Notes: generated by a model from the letters alone, not told the origin. A stretch of DNA of 26,527 nucleotides from Deinococcus marmoris (GCF_001949125.1 NZ_MSTI01000029.1:1-26527); one strand, 5' to 3'; shown: positions 1-16,674, counted from the stretch's first letter. Translations and numbers: made by a program.

Positions 1-844
1 GTCTGGGGGATGGCCGCGCCGACAATCCAGGCGCGCCCTCGGTCTTGACCGAGGCGGAGCAGCAACAGTTCGCCGCCCGTCTGCGCGAGGATTTTGACCA
101 GGGCATCGTCTGGAGCGGCAAAATGGTTCAGGACTGGATTCAGGAGCACTTTGGCAAAACGGTGTACCTGGGCCGCACCTATGAGTTCATGCGACTGGCC
201 GGGTTCTCGCCCCAGCGTCCACGCCCCCGACATGTCGGGGGCAACGAAGCCGACCAGGAAGCGTTCAAATCAAAATCCTAGTGGAGCGGCTTCGCACAGC
301 GGAGCGGCTCCACCATCACGTCTCGTTGTGGGCCATGGATGAACATCGCATTGGCCTCCAACCCATCACGCGGCCCGTCTGGACACCCACGGGTCACCCG
401 GCAACCCGGCCCGTCCAGCCACGCTATGAATGGCTGTATCTGTATGCCTTCGTCTGCCCTGAGAGCGGAGCCAGCCAGTTCTGGCTGGTCCCAGAGGTCA
501 CCAAACGCGCTTACCAACTCGTGACTGCCGCGTTTGCGGCCAGTCTGGGGGCAGGGCCAGACCATCACATTGTGCTCGTTGAAGATGGCGCGGGATTTCA
601 TGTCCCTCCAGTGGAGGGACATCCCCCTGGCCTGGAGACGGTGACCCTGCCACCCTATTCGCCAGAATTGCAGCCAGTAGAACGCGCCTGGAACTTGACG
701 GACGAGCCACTGGCCAACCGCTGCTTTGAATCACTCGCTGAACTCTAGGACGCACTCGGAGAACGGTGCGCCTGGCTGGAGACCCAACCCGATCTCATCA
801 CGCAGCACACCTTGTTCCACTGGTGGCCTCTCTGTACAAATTAA
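1..844 (+). pseudogene. IS630-family transposase, partial and decayed
   Basis: DDE transposase of the IS630/Tc1 superfamily, running in from beyond the left window edge. The first reading frame is open from base 3 and carries a winged-helix-like segment (DWIQEHFGKTVYLGRTYEFM), ending at TAG 279-281. The catalytic part continues in the -1 frame: WAMDEHRIGL gives the first Asp, LVEDGAGFH the second, and PPYSPELQPVERAW the Glu. An A-AAA run at 272-275 could permit -1 slippage, as in programmed-frameshift IS630 elements, or the shift may be decay. The second frame meets TAG at 746-748, yet codons after it continue the expected family C-terminus (DALGERCAWLETQPDL then HTLFHWWP) to TAA 842-844. This suggests a GAG-to-TAG nonsense change in an ancestral intact gene. 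Terminal inverted repeats cannot be defined because the left end is missing. Likely inactive. Confidence 0.85.
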
Positions 845-1090
845 TCGGAGTCCGTATCAGATGGCGGGTGGTGGTGTCCAGCGGGGGGTCTCTCCAGTGT
901 GCCCGCGCCCGCCGTGCTAGCCTGCGTCCATCGCGCCATGATTTCGGCTCAGCAGAGCTGGAGACGGGCGACACAACCGCAGCAGTTGAGAGAGACCCTT
1001 CCTGACTGCCTCCAGGCCGCATTTTCTGGGCCACCGCTGCATTCAATATGACTGGCTCCCTTCCGGGCCGCATCACACGGAGATTTTCAA
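845..1090. other. Intergenic gap between IS remnant and rnj
   Basis: No convincing gene. It opens with CGGAGTCCGTATCAG (846-860), whose reverse complement nearly matches a motif at 22622-22635. A 37-codon open frame from ATG 938 to TGA 1049-1051 has no recognisable domain and is probably chance or IS debris. The rnj promoter must lie here, but no clear -10/-35 pair was found. Confidence 0.5.
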
Positions 1091-2749
<1,659 letters not shown>

Positions 2750-2767
2750 GGAAAGAAGTATCGGAGT

Positions 2768-2799
2768 GGGGCCAGTCGCGTGCTGGCCTCATTCTTTCT
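2768..2799 (+). terminator. Intrinsic terminator of rnj
   Basis: Stem GGCCAG (2770-2775) pairs with CTGGCC (2783-2788) across a 7-nt loop, extended by G-C and G-T pairs to 2768/2790. A T-rich run (ATTCTTTCTT) follows. It lies 19 nt after the rnj stop and argues that the next gene begins downstream of it. Confidence 0.8.
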
Positions 2800-2889
2800 T
2801 GTCTGATGTCTGCATTTGCTAGGAGTAGCGAGAGAAGATCAAGACAAATAGAGCCAATCCGCGTGTTGAATAGCTGCATACTGCCTGCT

Positions 2890-3270
2890 ATGCAGCGCTC
2901 CAAAAGAAGCTCAGTCACCCCTCAAACGCGTCTGGCCTTTTTCTTCACCCTGCTTCTGCACGGCGTTCTGTATGGCCTGGGAGCCTCTGTCCTGGCGGCC
3001 CTCTTTGCCTATTTCGTCACCCAGCGGGGGTGGGACGGGACAGTTTCGGCCCTGAACATCGCGGGAGTTGTTCTCTGGTCATTGAGTGGAATTTTCGCCT
3101 GGGGAGCCTTCGACGGTCACGGACAGGAGGTGGGCGACAGGGCGCGTGTGGGGCAGTCAGCCGCAGCGTTCGTCTGGCCCCTTAAGGACATGCTGCTGGC
3201 TCTGATTGCCGGAAGCGTCTGCTTCTTGCTGATCTGGGCGGGCAACCTTCTTATGATGCCCAGAAGCTGA
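2890..3270 (+). CDS. Small hypothetical membrane protein
   Basis: No family recognised. From ATG 2890 it encodes 126 aa with three likely transmembrane helices: about residues 15-43 (LAFFFTLLLHGVLYGLGASV), 52-73 (ALNIAGVVLWSLSGIFAW), and 101-121 (LLALIAGSVCFLLIWAGNLL). A basic N-terminus (QRSKRSS) would place that end in the cytosol. The frame is open further upstream with alternative starts at 2806 (ATG) and 2863 (GTG), but the rnj terminator at 2768-2799 and non-membrane composition make longer forms less likely. No good Shine-Dalgarno sequence or -10 box fixes the start. Codon use is less GC-biased than in rnj or clpP, as in the next gene, which fits an accessory segment. Confidence 0.6.
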   Translation: MQRSKRSSVTPQTRLAFFFTLLLHGVLYGLGASVLAALFAYFVTQRGWDGTVSALNIAGVVLWSLSGIFAWGAFDGHGQEVGDRARVGQSAAAFVWPLKDMLLALIAGSVCFLLIWAGNLLMMPRS

Positions 3271-3322
3271 CTTCACCCCCACCCATCCCGCCATTCCCGT
3301 GACCAAAGTCGGACGCGCCCAT

Positions 3323-3378
3323 CAGTCTCATCCCCCAGCCTGATGCCATGCAGTCTCATCCCCTAGCCTGATGCCATG
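3323..3378 (+). repeat. 28-bp tandem duplication over a gene start
   Basis: Two adjacent 28-bp copies (3323-3350 and 3351-3378), both ending in GATGCCATG. They differ at one base: C at 3336 against T at 3364. The second ATG (3376-3378) is the start of the next gene. The first ATG (3348-3350) opens a seven-codon frame, MQSHPLA, ending at TGA 3369-3371. Confidence 0.95.
3364..3369 (+). promoter_or_regulatory. Putative leaderless -10 box (TAGCCT)
   Basis: TAGCCT fits the TAnnnT pattern of Deinococcus leaderless promoters and ends 6 nt before ATG 3376; no Shine-Dalgarno sequence is present. The matching site in the first repeat copy reads CAGCCT and lacks the initial T. No clear -35 element. Confidence 0.5.
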
Positions 3379-4425
3379 CTTCGTCACTTCCTGCTGACCG
3401 TCGGCCTGCTGGGACTGGGAACGACTTTTGCCGTCACTGTCTGGCTTCCCGAGCAGCAACAGACAGCCACCCTGACCGCCGCCGGTCTGCAAACTGCCGA
3501 TGGACGGGCGCTCAGCGTGCTGCCCACATACTATTCTCGCTCCCGACCAGAGACCGTACCGCTCTCAGGGAACCTCTTTCTGCGCGTGAATCTTGCTACT
3601 ACGACAAAGCCAGTACAGCTTGTAGTAGAAGACGCGCAGGAAAAGCCCCTGGCTACCCTGAACGTCCCCAGCGGCTTCGTGCGGGCCTGGCCTACTGGGT
3701 ACGGCCCCTGCGTGACTACGACGGTAGGAGTGGCACAGACGACACGCTGCTGGAACCTGACTCTCAAGACCATCTGGGCGACATTTGGGGGCCTGCCCGT
3801 TTATGTCTCGCGCCTGGGAGACGTGGTATACACCACGCCCGTGCCAGACGGAAGCCAGCCCTATTCGTCCAGCGTACCCATTGCCCGCTTAGATCTGCGG
3901 ACGGGCAAGGTGGCAGCCCTCACGCTGGACGCCATCGCCGCTGAGCCAGACCCCGAATACCGCCGAAACGTGGCTGAGGGTTACGACGCGCGCAACACAA
4001 CCCATGATTGGGTGGCGCTGCCTGGAAACCGGTTCCTGGCGTGCGTGACCACCACGCTCGCAAAGTGGGGTTGCCGATTGGACGTGTTGAATCGTGACGC
4101 ACAGTTTCTGTACACCTTACAGGGCGTGGCCAATGACCTCATACCCGCACGCAGCCGGGACGGGCGACTGCTCTACGCCATCGGCAACACCCTTCAGGTG
4201 TGGGACGCGGCGACGGGTCAGCGGCTCCGCGCCATTCACGATCCGCTGTGGGCAAAGAAAGGGCGGTATGCCGTCAACGCCTTTCTGACGCCGGACAACC
4301 GCGAGACCGTTATCGTTACCGGGAAGGACGATCAGACTGGATACCCGCACGAATTGCAAGCCTGGCGTTACGCACTGAACACGGGAAAGCGGCTGGAGAT
4401 TCTGCCGCTACAGGATGAGCATTGA
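3376..4425 (+). CDS. Exported propeller-like hypothetical protein
   Basis: 349 aa with an N-terminal hydrophobic stretch after a short basic start (LRH, then about residues 4-21), read as a signal peptide or membrane anchor. The rest is beta-rich. One segment (LLYAIGNTLQVWDAATGQRL, about residues 272-291) resembles a WD40 or PQQ-type propeller blade, and other parts (IARLDLRTGKVAALTL, RLDVLNRDAQFLYTL) have the same variable-readout rhythm. Four Cys (in YGPC, TRC, LACV and WGC) could form disulphides outside the membrane. No enzyme motif is visible. It probably acts at the cell envelope, role unknown. Its start lies in the second copy of a 28-bp tandem repeat. Codon use is more relaxed than in clpP. 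The propeller assignment is inference from short motifs. Confidence 0.7.
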   Translation: MLRHFLLTVGLLGLGTTFAVTVWLPEQQQTATLTAAGLQTADGRALSVLPTYYSRSRPETVPLSGNLFLRVNLATTTKPVQLVVEDAQEKPLATLNVPSGFVRAWPTGYGPCVTTTVGVAQTTRCWNLTLKTIWATFGGLPVYVSRLGDVVYTTPVPDGSQPYSSSVPIARLDLRTGKVAALTLDAIAAEPDPEYRRNVAEGYDARNTTHDWVALPGNRFLACVTTTLAKWGCRLDVLNRDAQFLYTLQGVANDLIPARSRDGRLLYAIGNTLQVWDAATGQRLRAIHDPLWAKKGRYAVNAFLTPDNRETVIVTGKDDQTGYPHELQAWRYALNTGKRLEILPLQDEH

Positions 4426-4500
4426 TCGCCGGGGCTTGATATCCAGACTCTGAGCGACGCCCAGCGCAGCCGCCCCCACGTTTCGCCTGCCCTATCGCCC

Positions 4501-4506
4501 TATAAT
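4501..4506 (+). promoter_or_regulatory. clpP leaderless -10 box (TATAAT)
   Basis: A perfect TATAAT ends 7 nt before the clpP ATG at 4514, so transcription should begin at or very near the start codon. No Shine-Dalgarno sequence and no clear -35 box. Expected to drive clpP and clpX together. Confidence 0.75.
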
Positions 4507-4513
4507 CGCGCGT

Positions 4514-5115
<602 letters not shown>

Positions 5116-5119
<4 letters not shown>

Positions 5120-6330
5120 CCACCAAAGCAGGCAACGGGGACCGCTGCTCGTTCTGCGGGCGGCAGCACCCCCAGATCGCGCAACTGATCGAGGCTCCGG
5201 GCCGAGCGGCCTTTATCTGCAACGAATGCACGGACCGCGCCGCCGAACTGGTCAAGCAGAACAAGAAGGCGGGCAGCGAGTTCGTGCTGGAAGAACTGCC
5301 CAGCCCCAAGGAAATCAAGGCGTACCTGGACGAGTTCGTGATCGGTCAGGACGAGGCCAAGAAAGCCCTGGCGGTGGCCGTGGTCAGCCATTATCAGCGT
5401 CTGGCGCACCCGGACGTGAACCTCCAGAAGAGCAACATCCTGCTCGTCGGCCCCACCGGAACGGGCAAGACCCTGCTGGCGCAGTCGCTGGCCGAGATGC
5501 TGGAAGTGCCCTTCGCCATCGCCGACGCCACCACGCTGACCGAAGCCGGGTACGTGGGCGACGACGTGGAAAACGTGATCGTGCGCCTGCTCCAGGCCGC
5601 CGAATACGATGTGGCGGCAGCCGAGCGCGGAATCATCTACATCGACGAGATCGACAAGATCGCCCGCAAGTCGGAAGGCACCAGCATCACCCGCGACGTG
5701 TCTGGTGAGGGCGTGCAGCAGGCCCTGCTAAAGATCATCGAGGGCACCGTGGCGCAGGTGCCGCCGCAGGGGGGCCGCAAGCACCCGCAGCAGGAACTGG
5801 TGCAGGTCAACACCAAGAACATCCTCTTTATCGTGGGCGGGGCCTTCGAGAGCATGTCCGAGATTGCGCGCAGCCGCACCAACGTGCGCGCGGTGGGCTT
5901 CGGCGCGGAACACAAGGGCGAGGAGAAGGCCGAATTGCGTTTCCTGCCCGAGGATCTGGTCAAGTACGGCCTGATTCCCGAGTTCGTGGGCCGCCTGCCA
6001 CTGGTGGTGCAGCTTCAGGATCTGGACGAGGACGCCCTCATCCGCATCCTGACCGAGCCGCAGGGCGCGATCATCCGCCAGTATCAGGCACTGTTCGGCT
6101 TTCAGGATGTGGACCTGAGCTTCACCGAATCCGCCCTGAAAGAAGTCGCCCACCGCGCAAAAGAGCGCAAGACCGGGGCGCGTGGCCTCCGTGCCGTGCT
6201 GGAGAAAGCGATGACCGATCTGCTGTTCGAGTTGCCCTTTCCCGGCCTGAAGGAACTGCGCTTCGACGGCGAGAATATTGATGCTCCGCTGGAATTACTT
6301 GAGTCGAAGGGACTCAAGAAGTCTGCATAA
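5116..6330 (+). CDS. clpX: ClpX ATPase subunit of ClpXP
   Basis: AAA+ unfoldase that recognises substrates and threads them into ClpP. 404 aa. The N-terminal zinc-binding domain has C11-x2-C14 and C35-x2-C38. Walker A is GPTGTGKT (112-119), Walker B IIYIDE (173-178), pore loop 1 GYVG (145-148), and the RKH loop lies in GGRKHPQQE. The ClpP-docking IGF tripeptide appears as VGF ([10 protein letters not shown]), a conservative change. Sensor and small-domain motifs ([10 protein letters not shown]) are present near the C-terminus. The gene overlaps clpP by 4 nt. Its last codons hold a perfect HspR operator (6298-6318) and use rarer codons (TTA, CTT, TCG) than the rest of the gene. Confidence 0.98.
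6298..6318. promoter_or_regulatory. HAIR operator for HspR inside clpX 3' end
   Basis: Perfect CTTGAGT-N7-ACTCAAG, the HspR-associated inverted repeat known from actinobacterial and Deinococcus heat-shock promoters. It encodes clpX residues LESKGLK just before the stop and lies about 160 nt upstream of the lon ATG. HspR is known to repress lon in Streptomyces and is described as a global heat-shock repressor in Deinococcus. A lon promoter near this site is therefore expected, but its -10 could not be fixed: CATAAA at 6326-6331 and TAGAAT at 6370-6375 are candidates. Confidence 0.8.
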
Positions 6331-6380
6331 AACGCAACGAAGCTTACAGCATCCCCGCGCGGTGACTCCTAGAATCCTGG

Positions 6381-6406
6381 GACACCCTGCGGGGGTGTCG
6401 TTTTCT
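6381..6406 (+). terminator. Terminator after clpX, or lon leader hairpin
   Basis: GACACCC (6381-6387) pairs perfectly with GGGTGTC (6393-6399) across a 5-nt loop, followed by GTTTTCT. It probably ends clpPX transcription. If lon starts from a promoter beside the HAIR operator, the hairpin would lie in the lon leader and could act as an attenuator. Confidence 0.75.
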
Positions 6407-6465
6407 GAGGTGGCCCCGCGTTAAGCTGATCTATTCATCTGTCCCGTCACGGCGGCGACAGTTCC

Positions 6466-6471
6466 AAGGAG
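6466..6471 (+). promoter_or_regulatory. lon ribosome binding site (AAGGAG)
   Basis: AAGGAG 5 nt before ATG 6477. Together with the long gap from clpX, it shows that the lon message carries a leader, unlike clpP. Confidence 0.8.
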
Positions 6472-6476
6472 CAAAA

Positions 6477-8912
<2,436 letters not shown>

Positions 8913-8936
8913 GCTCGAACAAAGTCTCGAACACGG

Positions 8937-8980
8937 AAAAGCCGCCTCGCCAGTCAACTGGTGGGGCGGCTTTTCCGTCT
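8937..8980. terminator. Bidirectional terminator between lon and pilT
   Basis: AAAAGCCGCC (8937-8946) pairs with GGCGGCTTTT (8965-8974), with an inner CCA/TGG pairing. T-runs follow in both directions (TTTTCCGTCTTTT on the plus strand), so it can end both lon and the converging pilT transcript. Confidence 0.85.
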
Positions 8981-9004
8981 TTTACTGGGGATCATCCCAA
9001 TTGC

Positions 9005-9026
9005 GGTTGAAGTCCTCACTTCAACC
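9005..9026. repeat. 9-bp hairpin downstream of lon
   Basis: GGTTGAAGT (9005-9013) and ACTTCAACC (9018-9026) form a perfect stem with a CCTC loop. No T-run on either side, so an intrinsic terminator is unlikely; it may be an RNA 3' end structure or a protein-binding site. Confidence 0.8.
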
Positions 9027-9069
9027 CGACTGAAAGGAGAAGCAAAAAGTGCTGGTTGCGTGGTATGGA

Positions 9070-9098
9070 AGAACATACGGCGCTTTCCCGTATGTTCT
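9070..9098. repeat. 11-bp hairpin downstream of pilT
   Basis: AGAACATACGG (9070-9080) and CCGTATGTTCT (9088-9098) are perfectly complementary across a 7-nt loop. It lies about 20 nt beyond the pilT stop on the minus strand. There is no T-run, so it may stabilise the pilT 3' end rather than terminate transcription. Confidence 0.8.
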
Positions 9099-9118
9099 GG
9101 AATTTAACGCCACCCGGA

Positions 9119-10369
<1,251 letters not shown>

Positions 10370-10441
10370 GGGGGTTGCTCCTTCGGAGGGTCAAAAGATC
10401 TCAGGGTCTGAAAGTCGGAGAGTCGAGCAGAAGATCCGGGG

Positions 10442-13120
<2,679 letters not shown>

Positions 13121-13126
13121 GTCGTT

Positions 13127-13133
13127 CCTCCTT
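13127..13133 (-). promoter_or_regulatory. pilB ribosome binding site (AAGGAGG)
   Basis: AAGGAGG on the minus strand, 6 nt before ATG 13120. It decides the pilB start at MPLSIGDRR and discounts the 27-codon upstream extension. Confidence 0.85.
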
Positions 13134-13233
13134 GCCGTGCAGATCAAAGCGGTTGAGACCGAAGTCGTGTGGTTGGTGGGCGGGTGCTGTGTGGGTGGCA
13201 ATGTGAGAGGAAATGTGCGGGGAAAGATGAGTC

Positions 13234-13740
13234 TCAGGTCTTCCAGTCATGCCCGTACCTCCGCAGAACCACCCGTTCGAGTTGCCGCGCCACGCGGGTG
13301 TGCGGCAGTGAATTGCTGACGATGGGCCGCACCAGAATGGTGTGCATTCCGCTGAGATTGCCGCCCAGCACGTCGGTGAACAGTTGATCGCCCACCATGC
13401 CCGCCTGATGCGCAGGCAGGCCCAGCTCGGCCAGCGCTCGGCGGTAAGCACGCGGATGCGGTTTGCCCGCCAGTCCCACCCCGGAAAAGCCCAGCCGCTC
13501 CAGCCAGAACGCGGCGCGGCGTCCGGTGGCGTTGCTCAGCAGGTACATGCCAATCCCCGAATCGCGCAGTTCACGTGCCCAGCGGAACATCCCGGCGGCG
13601 GCGGCTTCCTCGTAGCTGCCGTAGGGAACGAGGGTATTGTCGAGGTCCAGCAGCAAGCCGCGCAGCCCTCGCCGCGCCAGAAACTCAGGCGTGAGGCTCT
13701 GGATATCGTCGATCAGATCGTCGGGGCGCAGCAGGCTCAT
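13234..13740 (-). CDS. YqeG-like HAD phosphatase
   Basis: HAD-superfamily hydrolase of the YqeG type (subclass IIIA), 168 aa from ATG 13740. Motif I is LDLDNTLVPYG with nucleophile D32 and D34; motif II is in YLLSNATG; the motif III Lys is in GKPHPRAY; motif IV is MVGDQLFTDVLGG. These complete a plausible Mg-dependent phosphohydrolase site. The substrate is not evident; some relatives dephosphorylate phosphatidylglycerophosphate, which would link it to membrane lipid synthesis, but that is inference. The start overlaps the upstream pgeF stop (ATGA), so translation is probably coupled. pilB begins 113 nt further on. Confidence 0.85.
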   Translation of the reverse strand: MSLLRPDDLIDDIQSLTPEFLARRGLRGLLLDLDNTLVPYGSYEEAAAAGMFRWARELRDSGIGMYLLSNATGRRAAFWLERLGFSGVGLAGKPHPRAYRRALAELGLPAHQAGMVGDQLFTDVLGGNLSGMHTILVRPIVSNSLPHTRVARQLERVVLRRYGHDWKT

Positions 13741-14507
13741 GCCGTTCCCCCAGTGTTCAGGCCGATGACCGCCCACATTCGCCCGGTTTTCCCGGCGTCG
13801 CGGCGATAGGAGTAGAAGTCGGCCTCGGTGGAGCAGCGCCCGCTGAGCCAGATGTTGTCCTCGCTCAAGCCTGCGCCCAGCAGCACTGCCCGGTTCGCGC
13901 CTGCCAGATCGAGGTGAGGCTGTTCCTCTCCTGTCAGCACGAAGTCGCCCAGACCTGCCTGTGTAAACTGCGCCGCCACCTCAATGCCGACGCCGTAGCG
14001 CTCGCCGCAGATGCCGGGGCCGACGGCGGCGCGGATACGTTCAGGCCGCGCGCCGAGTTCGCACATCGCCCGCACCGTTTTCTCTGCAATGCGTCCCAGC
14101 GTGCCCTTCCAGCCCGCGTGGGCCGCGCCGATCACGCCCGCCTCTGAGTCTTCCAGCAGCAGCGGGTAGCAGTCCGCCGTGCCAATCGCCAGCAAGACGC
14201 CGGGTGTGGCACCCACCAGCGCGTCGCCGGTCCAGACTCCGGGACCATCCACCGTGATGACCTCCGTTCCATGCACCTGATCCAGCCGCGCAAAGGCAGT
14301 CGGGCCAAAGTCCAGCGCGGCGGCCAGACGGCGGCGGTTCTCGGCCACCATTTCCGCGTCGTCCTCGCGGTCATCCAGGTTCAGCCCCCCACCTGTTTCG
14401 GCACAGTATGGACCCACGGAAACGCCCCCGGCACGCGTCGTAAAGGCGTGCGGCGTTTGCAGATGTGGTGTGGTCAACAGCATCAGTTGCTCAGTATCCC
14501 TTTGCAT
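13737..14507 (-). CDS. pgeF: Peptidoglycan editing factor PgeF (YfiH family)
   Basis: Laccase-domain/YfiH protein, 256 aa. The family hydrolyses misincorporated L-Ser from peptidoglycan precursors (UDP-MurNAc-L-Ser) in the cytosol; older annotations call it polyphenol oxidase or purine nucleoside phosphorylase. Zinc-site residues are visible: H79 in QVHGTEV, C113 in TADCYPLLL, H130 in AAHAGWKG. VGPGICGERYGVG and the FYSYRRDAGKTGRMWAVI C-terminus are family hallmarks. The start is uncertain between 14507 and the internal Met at 14483; neither has a clear ribosome site or -10 box. It appears to be first in a minus-strand unit with the yqeG-like gene, pilB and pilT, and it diverges from fabI. 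Confidence 0.9.
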   Translation of the reverse strand: MQRDTEQLMLLTTPHLQTPHAFTTRAGGVSVGPYCAETGGGLNLDDREDDAEMVAENRRRLAAALDFGPTAFARLDQVHGTEVITVDGPGVWTGDALVGATPGVLLAIGTADCYPLLLEDSEAGVIGAAHAGWKGTLGRIAEKTVRAMCELGARPERIRAAVGPGICGERYGVGIEVAAQFTQAGLGDFVLTGEEQPHLDLAGANRAVLLGAGLSEDNIWLSGRCSTEADFYSYRRDAGKTGRMWAVIGLNTGGTA

Positions 14508-14612
14508 GTCTCACTGGATTCTGACGGCTTCCGCCCCCATCCGGGGGATGACAGGGACCAATCGCCGCGCCTGGGATTGCACCCACTCCAACCTCTCTGC
14601 GCCCAGCGGCGC

Positions 14613-14618
14613 TAAAGT
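14613..14618 (+). promoter_or_regulatory. Putative fabI -10 box (TAAAGT)
   Basis: TAAAGT ends 9 nt before ATG 14628, with no Shine-Dalgarno sequence. It would give a leaderless or nearly leaderless fabI transcript. Confidence 0.45.
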
Positions 14619-14627
14619 CTGCTGTAG

Positions 14628-15413
14628 ATGAGCGTGCAAATTGACCTGAGTAACAAGACGGCCCTGGTAATGGGCGTGGCGAACGGACGCAGCCTGGGCT
14701 GGGCGATTGCCGAGCAACTGCTGACGGCAGGCTGCCGGGTGGGTTTTTCCTACCAGGGCGAGCGCCTGAAGGGCGAACTGGACAAGCTGCTGAAGGACCG
14801 GGAGGGCGTATGGACCCAGCAGGCCGACGCGACTTCCGAGGAGGACCTGAGCGCCCTGTTCGCCCGCACAAAAGAGGAGTTCGGCGGGCTGGATTATCTG
14901 GTCCACGCCATCGCCTACGCGCCGCGTAACGCGATGGAGGGCCGCTTTGTGGACACCACGCCGGAAGACTGGAACACCTCTCTGCACGTCAGCGCCTATT
15001 CGCTGGTGGCCATCTGCCGCCACGCCGAGCCGCTTTTCCGCGAGGGCAGCAGCGTGGTCAGCCTGACCTACCACGCCTCGCAGCAGGTGGTCCCCAAGTA
15101 CAACGTGATGGGCGTGGCCAAGGCGGCGCTGGAAGCCGCCACCCGCTACCTGGCCGCCGACTTCGGCTCCCGTGAAATCCGAATCAATACCATCAGTGCC
15201 GGGCCGATGCGGACCATCGCTGCCCGCAGCATTCCCGGTTTTGGTGGCCTGTACGACAAGGGCGCGCGCAACGCCGCGTTTGGCCGCAATGCCACGTCTC
15301 AGGAAGTGGGCAAGCTGGCCCTGTTTCTGCTCTCCGATCTGGGCAGCGGCGTGACGGGTCAGACCATGTACGTGGACGCGGGCCTGAGCATCATGACGGT
15401 CAAGGAAGACTGA
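14628..15413 (+). CDS. fabI: Enoyl-ACP reductase FabI
   Basis: NAD(P)H-dependent enoyl-[acyl-carrier-protein] reductase, the last step of each fatty-acid elongation cycle (FASII, cytosol). 261 aa, typical size; short-chain dehydrogenase fold. The nucleotide-binding N-terminus reads LVMGVANGRSLGWAIAE, the variant glycine motif of FabI. The catalytic Y-x6-K is Y158 and K165 (KYNVMGVAK), with the second conserved Tyr Y148 in LTYHASQ. SAGPMRTIAARSIPGF is the substrate-binding loop, which is the triclosan-sensitive site in other FabI proteins. An imperfect hairpin (15410-15428) overlaps the stop but lacks a T-run. Confidence 0.96.
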   Translation: MSVQIDLSNKTALVMGVANGRSLGWAIAEQLLTAGCRVGFSYQGERLKGELDKLLKDREGVWTQQADATSEEDLSALFARTKEEFGGLDYLVHAIAYAPRNAMEGRFVDTTPEDWNTSLHVSAYSLVAICRHAEPLFREGSSVVSLTYHASQQVVPKYNVMGVAKAALEAATRYLAADFGSREIRINTISAGPMRTIAARSIPGFGGLYDKGARNAAFGRNATSQEVGKLALFLLSDLGSGVTGQTMYVDAGLSIMTVKED

Positions 15414-15802
15414 TCAGGGGCCTGTCAGACGCTGCCATCGCTCAGGCTCCCGGTGATCCGAATCTGAGCAGAGATAGGCCGAAACCGCTGACTGGCGGCG
15501 GTGAAAACCTCGCTTCACCGACGTGCTGATGTCACGACTGGCCGCACCTTTTTCAGCGTGTCTTCTGCTCTCGCCATGCAGATCGCGCTTGAAACTCTGA
15601 ATTGAATCCCACTGGAAGCTGACGCACTGCGTATCGGGTACGAAGATTCCCTCCCCTGAGTTGGACCTGCTCAGTCCCGGTGCTGGAAGTTCAGGGCCAG
15701 AAACTGGGCGGGGCTGATCCATCACAGGGGTGTGGGCGGCCCTCCCGCGATGGCCCCGTGTTCAAACTCTCTTCAGACGCGATTAAGGCGTATTATGAAG
15801 AT
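15414..15802. other. 389-bp gap between fabI and regulator gene
   Basis: No gene I can support. A 103-codon minus-strand frame (15414-15725) has no recognised domain or ribosome site. A plus-strand extension of the downstream regulator (15680-15802) has non-homologous composition and ends in a leaderless promoter. The right end holds the regulator's -10 box. Confidence 0.5.
15791..15796 (+). promoter_or_regulatory. Leaderless -10 box (TATTAT) of regulator gene
   Basis: TATTAT ends 6 nt before GTG 15803, where homology to response regulators begins. No Shine-Dalgarno sequence. It supports GTG 15803 as the start rather than the longer open frame. Confidence 0.65.
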
Positions 15803-16468
<666 letters not shown>

Positions 16469-16674
16469 AGCGTTGACTTTCAGCCTTGTGAATCCCAGAG
16501 CTGTAAGTGCCAGAACTGCGAGTTCAAGAACTATGGGCACAACAGCGGCCTTTCATGTCCAACGTTGCTGGAGCGGCAAATGGATGGACAGCTCGCGTGC
16601 GTCTGGCCCACCCTTCAGCTCTGCCCGGAGTGACACTCTTTTGATAACGACCCCTCTAGGCTGCCTCACCTGAC

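Noticed and set aside
938..1051. 37-codon frame before rnj
   Set aside because: Too short, no domain, no ribosome site. It may be IS debris but nothing proves it.
13161..13200. G-rich stretch upstream of pilB as a G-quadruplex
   Set aside because: Only three GGG tracts, so at best a weak two-layer structure; much less convincing than 20169-20200.
15414..15725. 103-codon minus-strand frame between fabI and the regulator
   Set aside because: No recognised motif, ribosome site or -10 box, and composition unlike neighbouring genes. Noted only as gap content.
15680..15802. Upstream extension of the OmpR-type regulator
   Set aside because: Response-regulator homology begins at GTG 15803, directly after a TATTAT box; the extension has no family similarity.
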